A DNA stretch of 64,000 bases from UBA1351 sp963677885 (lineage in GTDB: Bacteria; Bacillota; Clostridia; Lachnospirales; Vallitaleaceae), in NCBI GenBank assembly GCA_963677885.1, contig OY782500.1:1798001-1862000 (forward strand). The letters are read 5' to 3'. Under the pieces are notes generated by a model. That model ran no database searches. It was given only the letters and a program-made list of their open reading frames with translations, and was not told the origin of the DNA. Of this stretch, positions 17,670 to 25,993 are shown in pieces (the first letter of the stretch is position 1; every line of letters begins with the position of its first letter). A program made the translations under genes and the position numbers.

Positions 17670-19026
17670 GGTACCGTCAAGATTTTTTCGCAAATTTAAA
17701 TCAGCCGTCTAATAGACGCCCACTAGCTTACGATGGATTCCGTGTCCAATAGATCCACCGAGTTGAAGTGTTTCATGTTGAGGTAACATTTTGAGCTCCA
17801 CTGTGTCCCTGCTACATGTCTTAATCTGGCACATACTAACATTAACGCTGAATTCCCGTCTGGGAATGTTCCGACAACCTTTGTCCTTCGTCGAATCTCT
17901 CGATTCAGTCGTTCAATGCTGTTGTTGGTTCTGATTCTATTCCAGTGTTCATAGGGGAAGCTCATATATGTTAAAGTCTCATCAATACCATCTTCGATTT
18001 TTTTTGCAGCTTTGTGAAGTTTCATTGCCTTTAGATCATCTGCCACTTGTTTGGCTTTTTCTCTCGCTGCTGCTTTGCTTTCACTAGCATGAATCGCTTT
18101 TAGCATCTTAGAGACAAGTTTCATCTTGGATCTGGGTGTGACAGAGAATACGTTGCGATAGAAATGAACCGTACACCGTTGATATTTGGCGTCTGGAAAC
18201 ACCTCAGGTATTGATTCGAGCATTCCAAGACTTTTATCACCTGTAATCAGTTTAACACCAGTCAATCCGCGCTCTTTTAGCCATGACAAGAAGGATTTCC
18301 AGCTTTCCTTATCTTCTTTCATACCTTCTGCGGCACCGAGAATTTCGCGATAACCATCTTTGTTGACACCTATAGCAATGAGAATGGCAACATTCTCATA
18401 TTCACCACCCCAGGAACGTTTCATGAAGATACCGTCAACATATACGTATGGATATTCACCGCCATTCAATGGACGATTACGCCATGTTTCGATATGTTCA
18501 TAAGCTTTTTTATTTAGATTACTGATAGTACCTGAAGAAACCTTGGTCCCCCAAAGGGCTTCGGTGATATCTTCAACACGTCGAACAGATACACCGGCAA
18601 GATACATCTCAATGAGAGCTTCTTCTACAGAGCATTCACGACGACGATATCTTTCAATAATGGCTGTTTCGAATGGGATTCCTTTCAACTTGGGCACCTT
18701 CAAAGTCACATCTCAGATGTGGTGGTAAGATTTCGTTTATAGTGGCCGGATCGGTAGCCTTGACGTTCCTGAGTACGTTCATACTTAGACGCATTCAAGA
18801 GTTCATCAGCTTCTTGATTTAGGAGATTGTTCAAGGTCTCCTCGACGCTGGTTCTCACAAGATCTTTAATTTCGGTTTTGATTACTTGTTCGTTAAGTTG
18901 TATAATATTATCGGACATGGTTCTTAGCCTCCTTTGATAGGTTTTGTGTGGTAACTTAATTCTACCAAACGGCTGGGACTCATGTCCTTTTATTTTATGA
19001 ATTTGCGAAATCTATTATACGTTATC
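17670..19026 (-). mobile_element. IS256-family insertion sequence, 1357 bp
   Basis: Imperfect terminal inverted repeats: the left end begins GGTACCGTCAAGATTTTTTC and the right end, read inward, begins GATAACGTATAATAGATTTC; both continue into CGCAAATT. An 8-bp duplication flanks it, and the length fits IS256. It splits the DUF3427 helicase between its Walker A region and the DEVH motif. The transposase gene inside is frameshifted, so this copy cannot move unless it is supplied in trans or rescued by frameshifting. Confidence 0.93.
17723..18918 (-). pseudogene. IS256-family transposase, one-base deletion
   Basis: The 5' frame (18706-18918) gives MSDNIIQLNEQVIKT through GYRSGHYKRNLTTTSEM and then stops. 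The 3' frame (17723-18709) starts VTLKVPKLKGIPFETAIIER and runs to the end. The family normally reads TTTSGDVTLKVPK, and TCTGAGATGTG here corresponds to an expected TCTGGAGATGTG, so a single G is missing. The DDE catalytic residues remain (YVDGIFMKR, ITGDKSLGM, NNSIERLNRE). Combined length is about 398 codons, normal for the family. Probably inactive; programmed slippage is less likely because no slippery run is present. Confidence 0.88.
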
Positions 19027-19034
19027 TCATCGAA
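19027..19034. repeat. Target-site duplication, right (TCATCGAA)
   Basis: Identical to 17662-17669. It marks the right border of the IS256-family element. Confidence 0.92.
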
Positions 19035-19272
19035 ACCTCATCCCCAAGAACATGCCGATAAGACTCCATAGCCCTCCTGGCCACATTCTCCCTATGAATG
19101 ATAAAAAGAAACTTCTTAGGCTTCACCGCCATCACATCAAAAGCAGACAGGTATGTCTTCCCTGTCCCCGTCGCCGATATAAGAATCGCCTTGTCTTTTC
19201 CCTGATACCGAAGCTCCTCCAAGGCTTTCAAGGCATCCCGCTGCATACGATTAAGCCGCAGCCCCTTAAAAA
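19027..19272 (-). pseudogene. DUF3427 helicase, 5' fragment
   Basis: It encodes LRLNRMQRDALKALEELR and the Walker A ILISATGTGKTYL, ending at RHVLGDEVSM where the IS begins. A stop lies in frame about 25 nt above the first methionine, and the N-terminal PLD-type domain usual in DUF3427 helicases is not present. So the gene was already truncated at its 5' end as well as split. Confidence 0.8.
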
Positions 19273-19350
19273 GTTTTATTTAGTTTTGTATTACTCTTGT
19301 GATTATTAGTCAGTGCATCAGAGATTAGATTAGACGAACCCACTATCCGA

Positions 19351-19761
19351 TTAGAGTCTCCCACCATCAGCAACCAATTTCCTCACAATCGGTACATCAG
19401 CCGGAGCCCACTCCAATTCTTCAATTTCCATGATATCACACCACTTGTAGTCGATATGTTCTACCAGCTCAAACTCAATCTCACCAACTGGTATCAGATA
19501 GCAGTGCATCGTAATAGAAAAATCCGGATATGTATGATTTACTGTCATATAGTAGTGATCACTTGAAACCTCTATATCAATTTTCATCTCTTCCAAGAGT
19601 TCACGCTTTAAGGCCTCTTCATTGGTTTCGCCTAGTTCAGCTTTTCCCCCTGGAAACTCATATTTTTCTGAGACATAAGTGTATTTGGATGGGCCTCTTT
19701 GCATGCAGAGGTATTTGGTTTTGTTGGTTAGGATTGCTGCTGTTACGGTGTGGTGTGGCAT
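19351..19761 (-). CDS. NUDIX hydrolase (MutT-like)
   Basis: 136 residues. The NUDIX box GGKAELGETNEEALKRELLEE fits GX5EX7REUXEEXGU up to its last position. The TAAILTNKTKYLCMQR start is typical of MutT-like (8-oxo-dGTP diphosphatase) enzymes that clean oxidised nucleotides, but substrates cannot be told from sequence. A GGAG lies 9 nt before the ATG. It is the only intact member of three copies; fragments are at 13238 and 21732. Confidence 0.88.
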   Translation of the reverse strand: MPHHTVTAAILTNKTKYLCMQRGPSKYTYVSEKYEFPGGKAELGETNEEALKRELLEEMKIDIEVSSDHYYMTVNHTYPDFSITMHCYLIPVGEIEFELVEHIDYKWCDIMEIEELEWAPADVPIVRKLVADGGRL

Positions 19762-19857
19762 GGTTAATCTCCAATACTAAAAGTTATCCATATACTATAG
19801 TTTACAAAATGTTAATTAGGAAATATTGTACTCTTTATTATTCCATATGTTCGTGTT

Positions 19858-20793
19858 TCATTCTTTATCAACTAAATCAAATAAATTCAAAAATACTCCC
19901 TCTGGCTCGTTTTTCAATGATTTCATTTGAAAAAATAATTTATACATCATTTTCAAATATGCGACTAACGTTGCAAAAAAGGCAGATACAAAAACCGAAT
20001 CAAGCATTCCAAATTCAACTTTTGATGATGGTTTAACATCAAGACGTGATAAAACATAAAAGCCAAATACACATATTAAAAGTATAATTATTGCCTGTAC
20101 TAGAATACTTAAAAACCACATTTTGAATTTTTTAATTTTTATATCTTTTGTTAATTCCCATACATGCTTAGTAACTTCAACAGACTCTATTGATTTATCT
20201 TCAATTTTAAAAACAAGTAGTATTTTCCTCCAATCAATTCTCTGATCACTTATGAGTCCATAAAGATTCCATAATGAGCCTGATACGACACCTAGAATTC
20301 CAAGATGTATTATTATACTACAATCTTGTATATTATATATACTTTTGAGAACAATTCCAAAAACTATAGCAAATACAATATAAAGCCCCGCACCTAAAAC
20401 ATGTATGCCTAGCATTCTTTTTTTAAAGCATGTATCAATTTCATTAAACAGTATATCTTTTTTTATACGCTCCTTTTTCATGATGAAATCTTTTATTATC
20501 TTCTCCATTGATTTCAAAACACTTCTAATTGCAATTACTGAATATAATACACATACAATAACAGCAATAATTATTGGAAAAAAAATAATGCCAACAAGAT
20601 TACTATCTAGTCTTACTATACCAAACTTATTAGAAAAAAATACATAAAGCTCAGCAAGATATAGACTTAATGCTGCTTCAAAAGGTGCCCTAATAATATT
20701 TGATTTATTATAGAACCATAAATTATACAAATCACAGTATTTATTGAGCCACTCAAAACGGATATACTCTCTTTTATAGATATTGTTTCTCAT
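19858..20793 (-). CDS. Integral membrane protein of unknown function
   Basis: 311 residues with about five hydrophobic segments (near 67-90, 130-150, 160-182, 228-250, 270-290) and Lys-rich loops between them. No family recognised. AGGAGAGGG lies just before the ATG. The codons are much more AT-rich than those of the genes on the left, and this gene marks the left side of the AT-rich island that runs to about 30.3 kb. Confidence 0.7.
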   Translation of the reverse strand: MRNNIYKREYIRFEWLNKYCDLYNLWFYNKSNIIRAPFEAALSLYLAELYVFFSNKFGIVRLDSNLVGIIFFPIIIAVIVCVLYSVIAIRSVLKSMEKIIKDFIMKKERIKKDILFNEIDTCFKKRMLGIHVLGAGLYIVFAIVFGIVLKSIYNIQDCSIIIHLGILGVVSGSLWNLYGLISDQRIDWRKILLVFKIEDKSIESVEVTKHVWELTKDIKIKKFKMWFLSILVQAIIILLICVFGFYVLSRLDVKPSSKVEFGMLDSVFVSAFFATLVAYLKMMYKLFFQMKSLKNEPEGVFLNLFDLVDKE

Positions 20794-20983
20794 ATACGCC
20801 CTCTCCTTTTCATATATAATGTTAATGCATTTTTAACAGTATCTTTATGTAAAAATTTATAATAGAGCAAACTTTGTAAAAAGCAAACATCATTACACGC
20901 ACAACGCCAAAACACAACAACACCCTCATTTGTAACCTCTACATTTATCATTGTGTTAACTTCATTTCTTCACTTTGTAATCT

Positions 20984-21163
20984 TTACGCTTCGAGTATTT
21001 CTCTTCTCAAGTCATTACCAACATCAATGTTAATAACTTCAAATTCAAACACTCTAAGAGCATGTGCTTTCCAAGAGTTACCTAACATATATTTCTCGAC
21101 TTCTTCATCACAAACAGCCATTATCTTCCAATATTTATTACCATGGAATTTCCCAACCATCAT
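20984..21163 (-). CDS. Small protein, 59 residues
   Basis: The frame reads MMVGKFHGNKYWKIMAV and ends GNDLRREILEA. It begins 14 nt after the stop of the cysteine-protease-like gene and has the same AT-rich codon use, so the two are likely co-transcribed. No clear ribosome site and no known domain. It could be a fragment. Confidence 0.45.
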   Translation of the reverse strand: MMVGKFHGNKYWKIMAVCDEEVEKYMLGNSWKAHALRVFEFEVINIDVGNDLRREILEA

Positions 21164-21177
21164 TAGTTTAAGAATAT

Positions 21178-21627
21178 TTAGAGCTGGTCACAAATAATAT
21201 CATATAACTCCAACAAACGTGATTGACATCCATATCCTAACGAACGAATTCCTTGATTTAGACTGATATCACTTACTCTAACTTCAAAGAGATTGTGAAA
21301 CTCTGTTTTCAATCCAACATAAACTGAATAGTTAAAATAACCAAATTCTGAGAGGTCCTTGAACTGGTCACCAGTTATATCAATAACTGTGCCATCTTCT
21401 GTCTCCAACCAAGCATGACTACGAACTGCATGAAAATTTCCACTTGCATATGTTCCCGATATATAATATGTTCTAATTCCAACATCTTGAAGAAATTGAG
21501 CTAATAAATCACAAGTATCGCCACAACATCCAAGCGGAAAACTCATAAATGATATATCCTTAATAAAATACCCATTATCTCTAGCTCGTTCTATTGCTCG
21601 TCTGAAATTTGCTATCATATCTATCAT
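21178..21627 (-). CDS. Transglutaminase/papain-like cysteine enzyme (predicted)
   Basis: About 149 residues. SFPLGCCGDTCDLLAQFL followed by RSHAWLETEDGTVIDITGDQF gives a Cys, His, Asp order as in the transglutaminase/papain-like fold, with the helix after the first cysteines. Such small enzymes are often found next to toxins or defence genes, but the substrate here is unknown. The ATG at 21627 was chosen because GGGGG lies 9 nt upstream; in-frame ATGs at 21648 and 21681 are possible. Confidence 0.6.
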   Translation of the reverse strand: MIDMIANFRRAIERARDNGYFIKDISFMSFPLGCCGDTCDLLAQFLQDVGIRTYYISGTYASGNFHAVRSHAWLETEDGTVIDITGDQFKDLSEFGYFNYSVYVGLKTEFHNLFEVRVSDISLNQGIRSLGYGCQSRLLELYDIICDQL

Positions 21628-21731
21628 TATAATAGCCCCCTTATTCATACAAGTACCATTTAACATTAAAATAAGTGACAACCTACTTTATTGTTTCATT
21701 AAGTATATAGATTTCATATTCTTTATATTAC

Positions 21732-21893
21732 ACAACTTCCTTACAATCTGGATATCCGCCGGAGCCCAATCTAAATCTTCAATTTCTATTATATCACACC
21801 ACATATAGTCAATATGCTCAACCATCTCATAACGGTTTCACCAACGGGTATCAGATAGCAGAACATAGTTATAGAAAAATCCGGATAATTCAA
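21732..21893 (-). pseudogene. NUDIX hydrolase, C-terminal fragment
   Basis: Matches the last third of the NUDIX gene at 19351: a region equivalent to DFSITMHCYLIPVGE, EHIDYKWCDIMEIEELEWAP and ADVPIVRKLV. It lacks the NUDIX box and has a frame disruption near 21830. It is the complement of the N-terminal fragment at 13238, but the two are in the wrong order to be halves of one gene split by an insertion. Confidence 0.75.
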
Positions 21894-21953
21894 TATTTTT
21901 AGTAGATATCTTCCTGTTTTTATAATAAACTATTAATGAGGGAGGTGATAATT

Positions 21954-22262
21954 ATGGTGATGAACATTCCAGTTCAATTTGATGATTTTGTTAAGATAAC
22001 CTATTTTGATGGACGAACCGAAGTATCGGACATATTCCCTGCTTCTCGAGGATTAGAAGTTTGTTCTTTTAGTAAAATCAGTGGTTACGACTCGAATAAT
22101 AATAGAATCACTAATTTAGTAGGGTTTGATGGTCATGAACTTTTAAAGGTATGCCCTAAATGCTCAGGTATAAAGCATGTCACTGACTATGGATATTCTG
22201 GCCGCTATACGAATCGTAGAAGGGACCAAAGTCAATGTAGCTATTGTCGTTCGCTATATTAA
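21954..22262 (+). CDS. Small zinc-ribbon protein
   Basis: About 102 residues. The C-terminal half carries CPKC and CSYC about 30 residues apart, a probable Cys4 zinc ribbon. The N-terminal half (IPVQFDDFVKITYFDGRTEV) looks like a small beta domain. The ATG at 21954 follows GGGAGGTG; the earlier ATG at 21936 contains that site and is unlikely to be used. The gene points toward the restriction-like cluster and ends at a shared bidirectional terminator. Function unknown; an immunity or regulatory role is only a guess. Confidence 0.6.
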   Translation: MVMNIPVQFDDFVKITYFDGRTEVSDIFPASRGLEVCSFSKISGYDSNNNRITNLVGFDGHELLKVCPKCSGIKHVTDYGYSGRYTNRRRDQSQCSYCRSLY

Positions 22263-22274
22263 TTCAATCTAACC

Positions 22275-22304
22275 AAAAGGTATAATCATGAAATTATACC
22301 TTTT
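22275..22304. terminator. Bidirectional intrinsic terminator
   Basis: Perfect 12-nt arms AAAAGGTATAAT and ATTATACCTTTT around CATGAA. T-rich tails lie on both strands. It closes the zinc-ribbon gene on the plus strand and the long cluster on the minus strand. Confidence 0.88.
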
Positions 22305-22330
22305 ATTCTTTCAAAACTTATTAAGTCAAT

Positions 22331-23395
22331 CTATTGAATGCATTGGATGATTTCTAAGTAAAGTTCTCTCTGTCCTTGTTCTCCTGAAGAGATATTATCT
22401 GACGTCAACTCATAGCCTTTTTCTTTTAAGCACTCCTTTATCCTTTTAAATTCATTATTGAAAAAGTCAAATGATAAATCCCGTTGTGTTGCTCCTTTTT
22501 GAAACAAATCAGGAAATGATTTAATCAATGCCCCATAGCCAGTAGTTTTAGACAGTATAAACTCATCGCTATTATCCCACTCATATTCGAAATTCGCCTT
22601 AACAGCTTTAAAATAATTCATTAAAACTTTTAATATTATATCATCTTGATCATTAATGAAATATTTCCTTAGTACTAATTTTTTGTTTGGTACCAGTTCA
22701 TTATTATTTTTAATATCAATCATGTCTTGTTTTGGTGTTTTAGATATTAATTTTGATAAATAAGCTACAAAAGTTCCTTGAGATAATGTTTCTGATTTTT
22801 TCCCTTTTTTCCCAAGCATTTTCAGTCTATTATAGAATGGAGATTCCTTATCTGAATTCATTATCCTAGCAATTTCATGACATGTCTTAAAAGGACTCCT
22901 GTCCTTACTTAACTCAAACAAATCATATATTAATGATTTGTCAACTTTTGTTTGATTACTGTTAATTGTTGAAAATATATATGCTTTTTCTTCTTCGGTA
23001 ACGTCAAAAACGATTGCAATCATTAGCTCACAATAAAAATCTTCAGCCTTTTGAATTCCAGCTACTCTATGTTGACCATCTAATATCTCTGCAAAACTAT
23101 TACGATCTGAAAATTCTAGCTCGAAGATTCCATCCAAATCCTTAAAAGGTTTGATACTTATAACATCACTCTCGCGTATTGATAATATAATAGGTGTCGG
23201 GAACGTAGCATCTGGGTCTTCACAATATTTTGCTATTTCAACTGTTCTTTTTCTGGAGAGTTCTCTTTGGATCCCCACCTTGCCATCTCTTCTATTTACG
23301 TTTGCAATATCAACTAAAACGTCCGAGCTGATTTTGCTAATATAAAACGTTCCAACTGGTTGATTTATTTCCATCAAAAATATTTTATGATTCAT
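22331..23395 (-). CDS. DGQHR-domain protein (DndB-like)
   Basis: 354 residues. FAEILDGQHRVAGIQ near residue 107 is the DGQHR signature shared by DndB and relatives; IFSTINSNQTKVDKSLIYDL is the second hallmark. The ParB/sulfiredoxin-like fold of such proteins binds or hydrolyses nucleotide, and DndB represses or tunes phosphorothioation genes. It is the last gene of the minus-strand cluster. Its ATG overlaps the stop of the membrane protein gene (ATGA), so the two are made together. No dndC is present in the window, so its partner modification is unclear. Confidence 0.82.
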   Translation of the reverse strand: MNHKIFLMEINQPVGTFYISKISSDVLVDIANVNRRDGKVGIQRELSRKRTVEIAKYCEDPDATFPTPIILSIRESDVISIKPFKDLDGIFELEFSDRNSFAEILDGQHRVAGIQKAEDFYCELMIAIVFDVTEEEKAYIFSTINSNQTKVDKSLIYDLFELSKDRSPFKTCHEIARIMNSDKESPFYNRLKMLGKKGKKSETLSQGTFVAYLSKLISKTPKQDMIDIKNNNELVPNKKLVLRKYFINDQDDIILKVLMNYFKAVKANFEYEWDNSDEFILSKTTGYGALIKSFPDLFQKGATQRDLSFDFFNNEFKRIKECLKEKGYELTSDNISSGEQGQRELYLEIIQCIQ

Positions 23396-23946
23396 ACTTT
23401 GATATCACCATCCTCATCTTTTATCGCTTCTACTTCTGATGCAGCATTTATCAGATTACTAATATCTTTATTTTCTGAATTAAGATACTCATCATGGTCA
23501 TATTCTCCAACAATTGTTTTATGTGAGTTCATTCTATCTACACAAAACATGTAAAAAGAATATAACGATACAATAATCCCAATCAATATTTGTAGCCAAA
23601 TCACACCCTTGTATCGCCCCACCCAAATATACGATAAGAAAAATATTAAAAATAAATTGAAAACTATGGATAGTATTTTGTAACTTATGAATTCAATCTT
23701 TTCCTTCGACTTTGATTTAACTAATATATAAAGCAAAGTTTCTGCAATAAATGGTGCACATATTGAAATAAGATAAGTATATACAATCCCTTCACTAAAC
23801 GAGCTCTTTACTGCTTCTAAATCACCCATTAATAAACCTGCCCATACATTAAGCAATCCAAAAAATATAATGGTAACAAGCCAGGAAATATATAACTTTT
23901 CATCTCTTAAAATATAAAAAGGTGCAAAAATTGGAGTTTTTTTCAT
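23392..23946 (-). CDS. Four-helix membrane protein coupled to the DGQHR gene
   Basis: 184 residues. Hydrophobic segments lie near 20-40, 53-75, 88-110 and 116-136, followed by an acidic cytoplasmic tail ending in EAIKDEDGDIKV. No family recognised. The overlap of four bases with the DGQHR gene suggests a functional pair. In defence loci such a membrane protein is often the killing arm that damages the membrane, but nothing in the sequence proves it. Confidence 0.7.
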   Translation of the reverse strand: MKKTPIFAPFYILRDEKLYISWLVTIIFFGLLNVWAGLLMGDLEAVKSSFSEGIVYTYLISICAPFIAETLLYILVKSKSKEKIEFISYKILSIVFNLFLIFFLSYIWVGRYKGVIWLQILIGIIVSLYSFYMFCVDRMNSHKTIVGEYDHDEYLNSENKDISNLINAASEVEAIKDEDGDIKV

Positions 23947-24071
23947 TTCAAGCCTCGTTTCCTCTCATACTTATATTAACTTTTACCCTTACAATAGCCT
24001 ACTTTTGAATTTCATCCTAGAAAGCATATTAGGAATAGGGTAAATCAACAATATATAATCTATGTTATTGA

Positions 24072-24908
24072 TTACTCATAATTTCTTACTAGAACCTCAT
24101 CTACATCCCCACGTTCATTTCCCTTTGAGTTAATTGCTCTTTTAGCTTTTATCACCTCAATTTTATAATTATCATACAGATCACGAATATAACCAGTTGC
24201 CGCATTTGATAACATGAACTTAATACCTCTTTCGTCCAGTTTATCACACAACTTTTTTAATCTTTCCTGTTCTTGCTTTCCAAACCCACCCTTATCATAC
24301 CCTGTAAAATTAGCACTATCGGATACTGGATCGTAAGGAGGATCGAAGTATACAAATGCACCTTTTCTAATACCTTTAACAGCTTCTTCAAAATCTGTAT
24401 TCCTAAACTCAACATTTGCTTCGTTAAAATACTTATTTACAGCTCTCAGGACTTCTACATTTTCTATATTGGGGTTCTTATATCTTCCAAACGGAGTATT
24501 AAATTGCCCTGATGAGTTGACTCGAAAAAGACCATTAAAACATGTCTTATTTAGATAATGAATCCTAGAAGCTCTTTCAATGTCAGATAACTCTGAATAA
24601 ATTTTATGATCTCTATCCCAAGAACGGACTTCATAAAAATATGCTGCGTCATTTTCATGCCTAGATAAATCAACTATCAAATCTTCAACATTGTCTTTAA
24701 CAACTTGGTATAAGTTGATCAGCTCACTGTTTACATCATTCACAACTGCTTTGCTAGGTTGAATGTCAAACAACACCGCCCCTCCACCTAAAAATGGTTC
24801 ATAATATGTTGAAAATTTTTCAGGTATATATTTTCGTATTTCAGGTAAAATCTGTCGTTTTCCACCAACCCATTTAAGAATAGGCGCTACTGAATTGTTA
24901 TATTTCAT
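24072..24908 (-). CDS. dam: DNA adenine N6-methyltransferase, Dam/DpnII group
   Basis: 278 residues. It opens VAPILKWVGGKRQILPEI and YYEPFLGGGAVLFD, the SAM-binding motifs of class alpha methylases. VYFDPPYDP near 189 is the catalytic DPPY motif, and FMLSNAATGYIRDLY is near the C-terminus. Members mostly methylate adenine in GATC. The ATG at 24908 was chosen because TTGGAGAACTT lies just upstream. No GATC endonuclease is recognisable next to it. It lies inside the cluster and has its own palindromic operator, which suggests timed expression as in restriction-modification systems. Confidence 0.9.
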   Translation of the reverse strand: MKYNNSVAPILKWVGGKRQILPEIRKYIPEKFSTYYEPFLGGGAVLFDIQPSKAVVNDVNSELINLYQVVKDNVEDLIVDLSRHENDAAYFYEVRSWDRDHKIYSELSDIERASRIHYLNKTCFNGLFRVNSSGQFNTPFGRYKNPNIENVEVLRAVNKYFNEANVEFRNTDFEEAVKGIRKGAFVYFDPPYDPVSDSANFTGYDKGGFGKQEQERLKKLCDKLDERGIKFMLSNAATGYIRDLYDNYKIEVIKAKRAINSKGNERGDVDEVLVRNYE

Positions 24909-24978
24909 TTTAAGTTCTCCAATTTCAAATAATAACTGCTCACTATAAAACACATTTGTTCTATAATTATGCATACTT

Positions 24979-25018
24979 ATTATACAACAGATGTCAAATT
25001 ATATAAATGACACCTGTT
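24979..25018 (-). promoter_or_regulatory. Promoter and palindromic operator of dam
   Basis: A 33-nt near-palindrome (24986-25018) has outer arms AACAGATGTCA and TGACACCTGTT, one mismatch in 11 pairs. The TATAAT at 24979-24984 (minus strand) lies at its edge, and a weak TTTATA at 25002-25007 is 17 nt upstream, inside the palindrome. A dimeric repressor here would block the -35 region. Confidence 0.6.
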
Positions 25019-25082
25019 ATATCTGTCTTTCTAATTCCAAAACAATAATTATCATTGATTTCCGCAATTTGTAATAGATAAA

Positions 25083-25517
25083 TCAACTAATCCACTTAAA
25101 CCAACTTATTATCGAGCTCGCTCTTCTTGTAGCTGTGTTCATATTTAAATTGGTATTATGAAAAATTGCATTTGCTATACATTCTTTCAATTCTATAGTA
25201 TTAGCTTTATCTATATAAATTTCATGTAGTTGCGAAAGGAGTTTATGACTTAAAATGACATCACAAAAACCTTTTCTAGTCACTGAGCTTTCTTTTTTTC
25301 TAAGAGTATATCCAATTTCTGTCAAATAGTATTTAATACTAACTTTCTCAACAACACCAATATATCTTAGCGCATCCAGGTAATAAGCCCCCTCTCTTTC
25401 AACTAAATCGAACATTTCCATGACCTCAAACTTACTGAGCCCTGTTTCTGGAATTAGTAAAAATGTAGCATAAATTTTTCCTAAATCATTTGCTTGTGGA
25501 AAAGGGATATCTTTCAT
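25083..25517 (-). CDS. Winged-helix protein of restriction loci (DUF7226-like)
   Basis: 144 residues. FPQANDLGKIYATFLLIPE, EREGAYYLDALRYIGVVEK and the closing TATRRASSIISWFKWIS match the pattern I know from winged-helix domains attached to or near restriction enzymes and methylases (DUF7226-type). The RRAsS-x-x-SW-x-x-WI ending is especially typical. It could recognise the target DNA or regulate the dam operator that lies just downstream of it. It starts 4 nt after the preceding gene stops, so it belongs to the cluster. The exact family assignment is from memory. Confidence 0.62.
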   Translation of the reverse strand: MKDIPFPQANDLGKIYATFLLIPETGLSKFEVMEMFDLVEREGAYYLDALRYIGVVEKVSIKYYLTEIGYTLRKKESSVTRKGFCDVILSHKLLSQLHEIYIDKANTIELKECIANAIFHNTNLNMNTATRRASSIISWFKWIS

Positions 25518-25521
25518 TAAC

Positions 25522-25992
25522 TTACTCCTTTATTAATTGCTTATCCAAATCTTCTTTATTAATATCAAATGAGTTTGTGAGCAAAAGTTTATAGTACTTC
25601 TTTATAACAGCTTCACGATTATAACCAACCACTTCATTCTTCTCATTGAACTCAATCCCTAACTTTTCAAGTAATATCGGGAATCCACCATTAGCGAAAT
25701 TGGCAAAAATATCATATTTAGAATCTTTCTTTAGTATCGATTGTTCTTTTTTATACTTGTATGCGATAATATCAATGATATCATAGTCATTCTCAGTAAA
25801 AAATTGCATTAAAATACCTTCTGCTGTCTTATCTATTGGAACATAACAATCATTCTTCACTCCAATAATGGCAGAAATCATGATAATATCCCTATATGAG
25901 CCAAATAATCCAATTTTTTGAAGAGCTTGCATTTTCTCATGGTACTGGAGGTTTCTTTTCACTCTATATTTGTTGTTTACATAAACTGACAT
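25522..25992 (-). CDS. Dnd system-associated protein 4-like
   Basis: About 156 residues. RDIIMISAIIGVKND, AEGILMQFFTEND, IDIIAYKYKKE and FANFANGGFPILLEKLG follow the order of motifs in the family named dnd system-associated protein 4, which accompanies phosphorothioation-linked restriction genes. The ATG at 25992 was chosen: it falls 1 nt after the ATPase stop, with GGAG 8 nt upstream. A longer frame to 26073 would overlap the ATPase. Role unknown; likely a subunit working with the SMC-like ATPase. Confidence 0.6.
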   Translation of the reverse strand: MSVYVNNKYRVKRNLQYHEKMQALQKIGLFGSYRDIIMISAIIGVKNDCYVPIDKTAEGILMQFFTENDYDIIDIIAYKYKKEQSILKKDSKYDIFANFANGGFPILLEKLGIEFNEKNEVVGYNREAVIKKYYKLLLTNSFDINKEDLDKQLIKE

Positions 25993-25993
25993 A

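Noticed and set aside
16316..17752. A 478-codon open frame on the plus strand
   Set aside because: It is the antisense of the helicase gene; its product is rich in His, Pro, Arg and Ile in the way of antisense frames and matches no fold.
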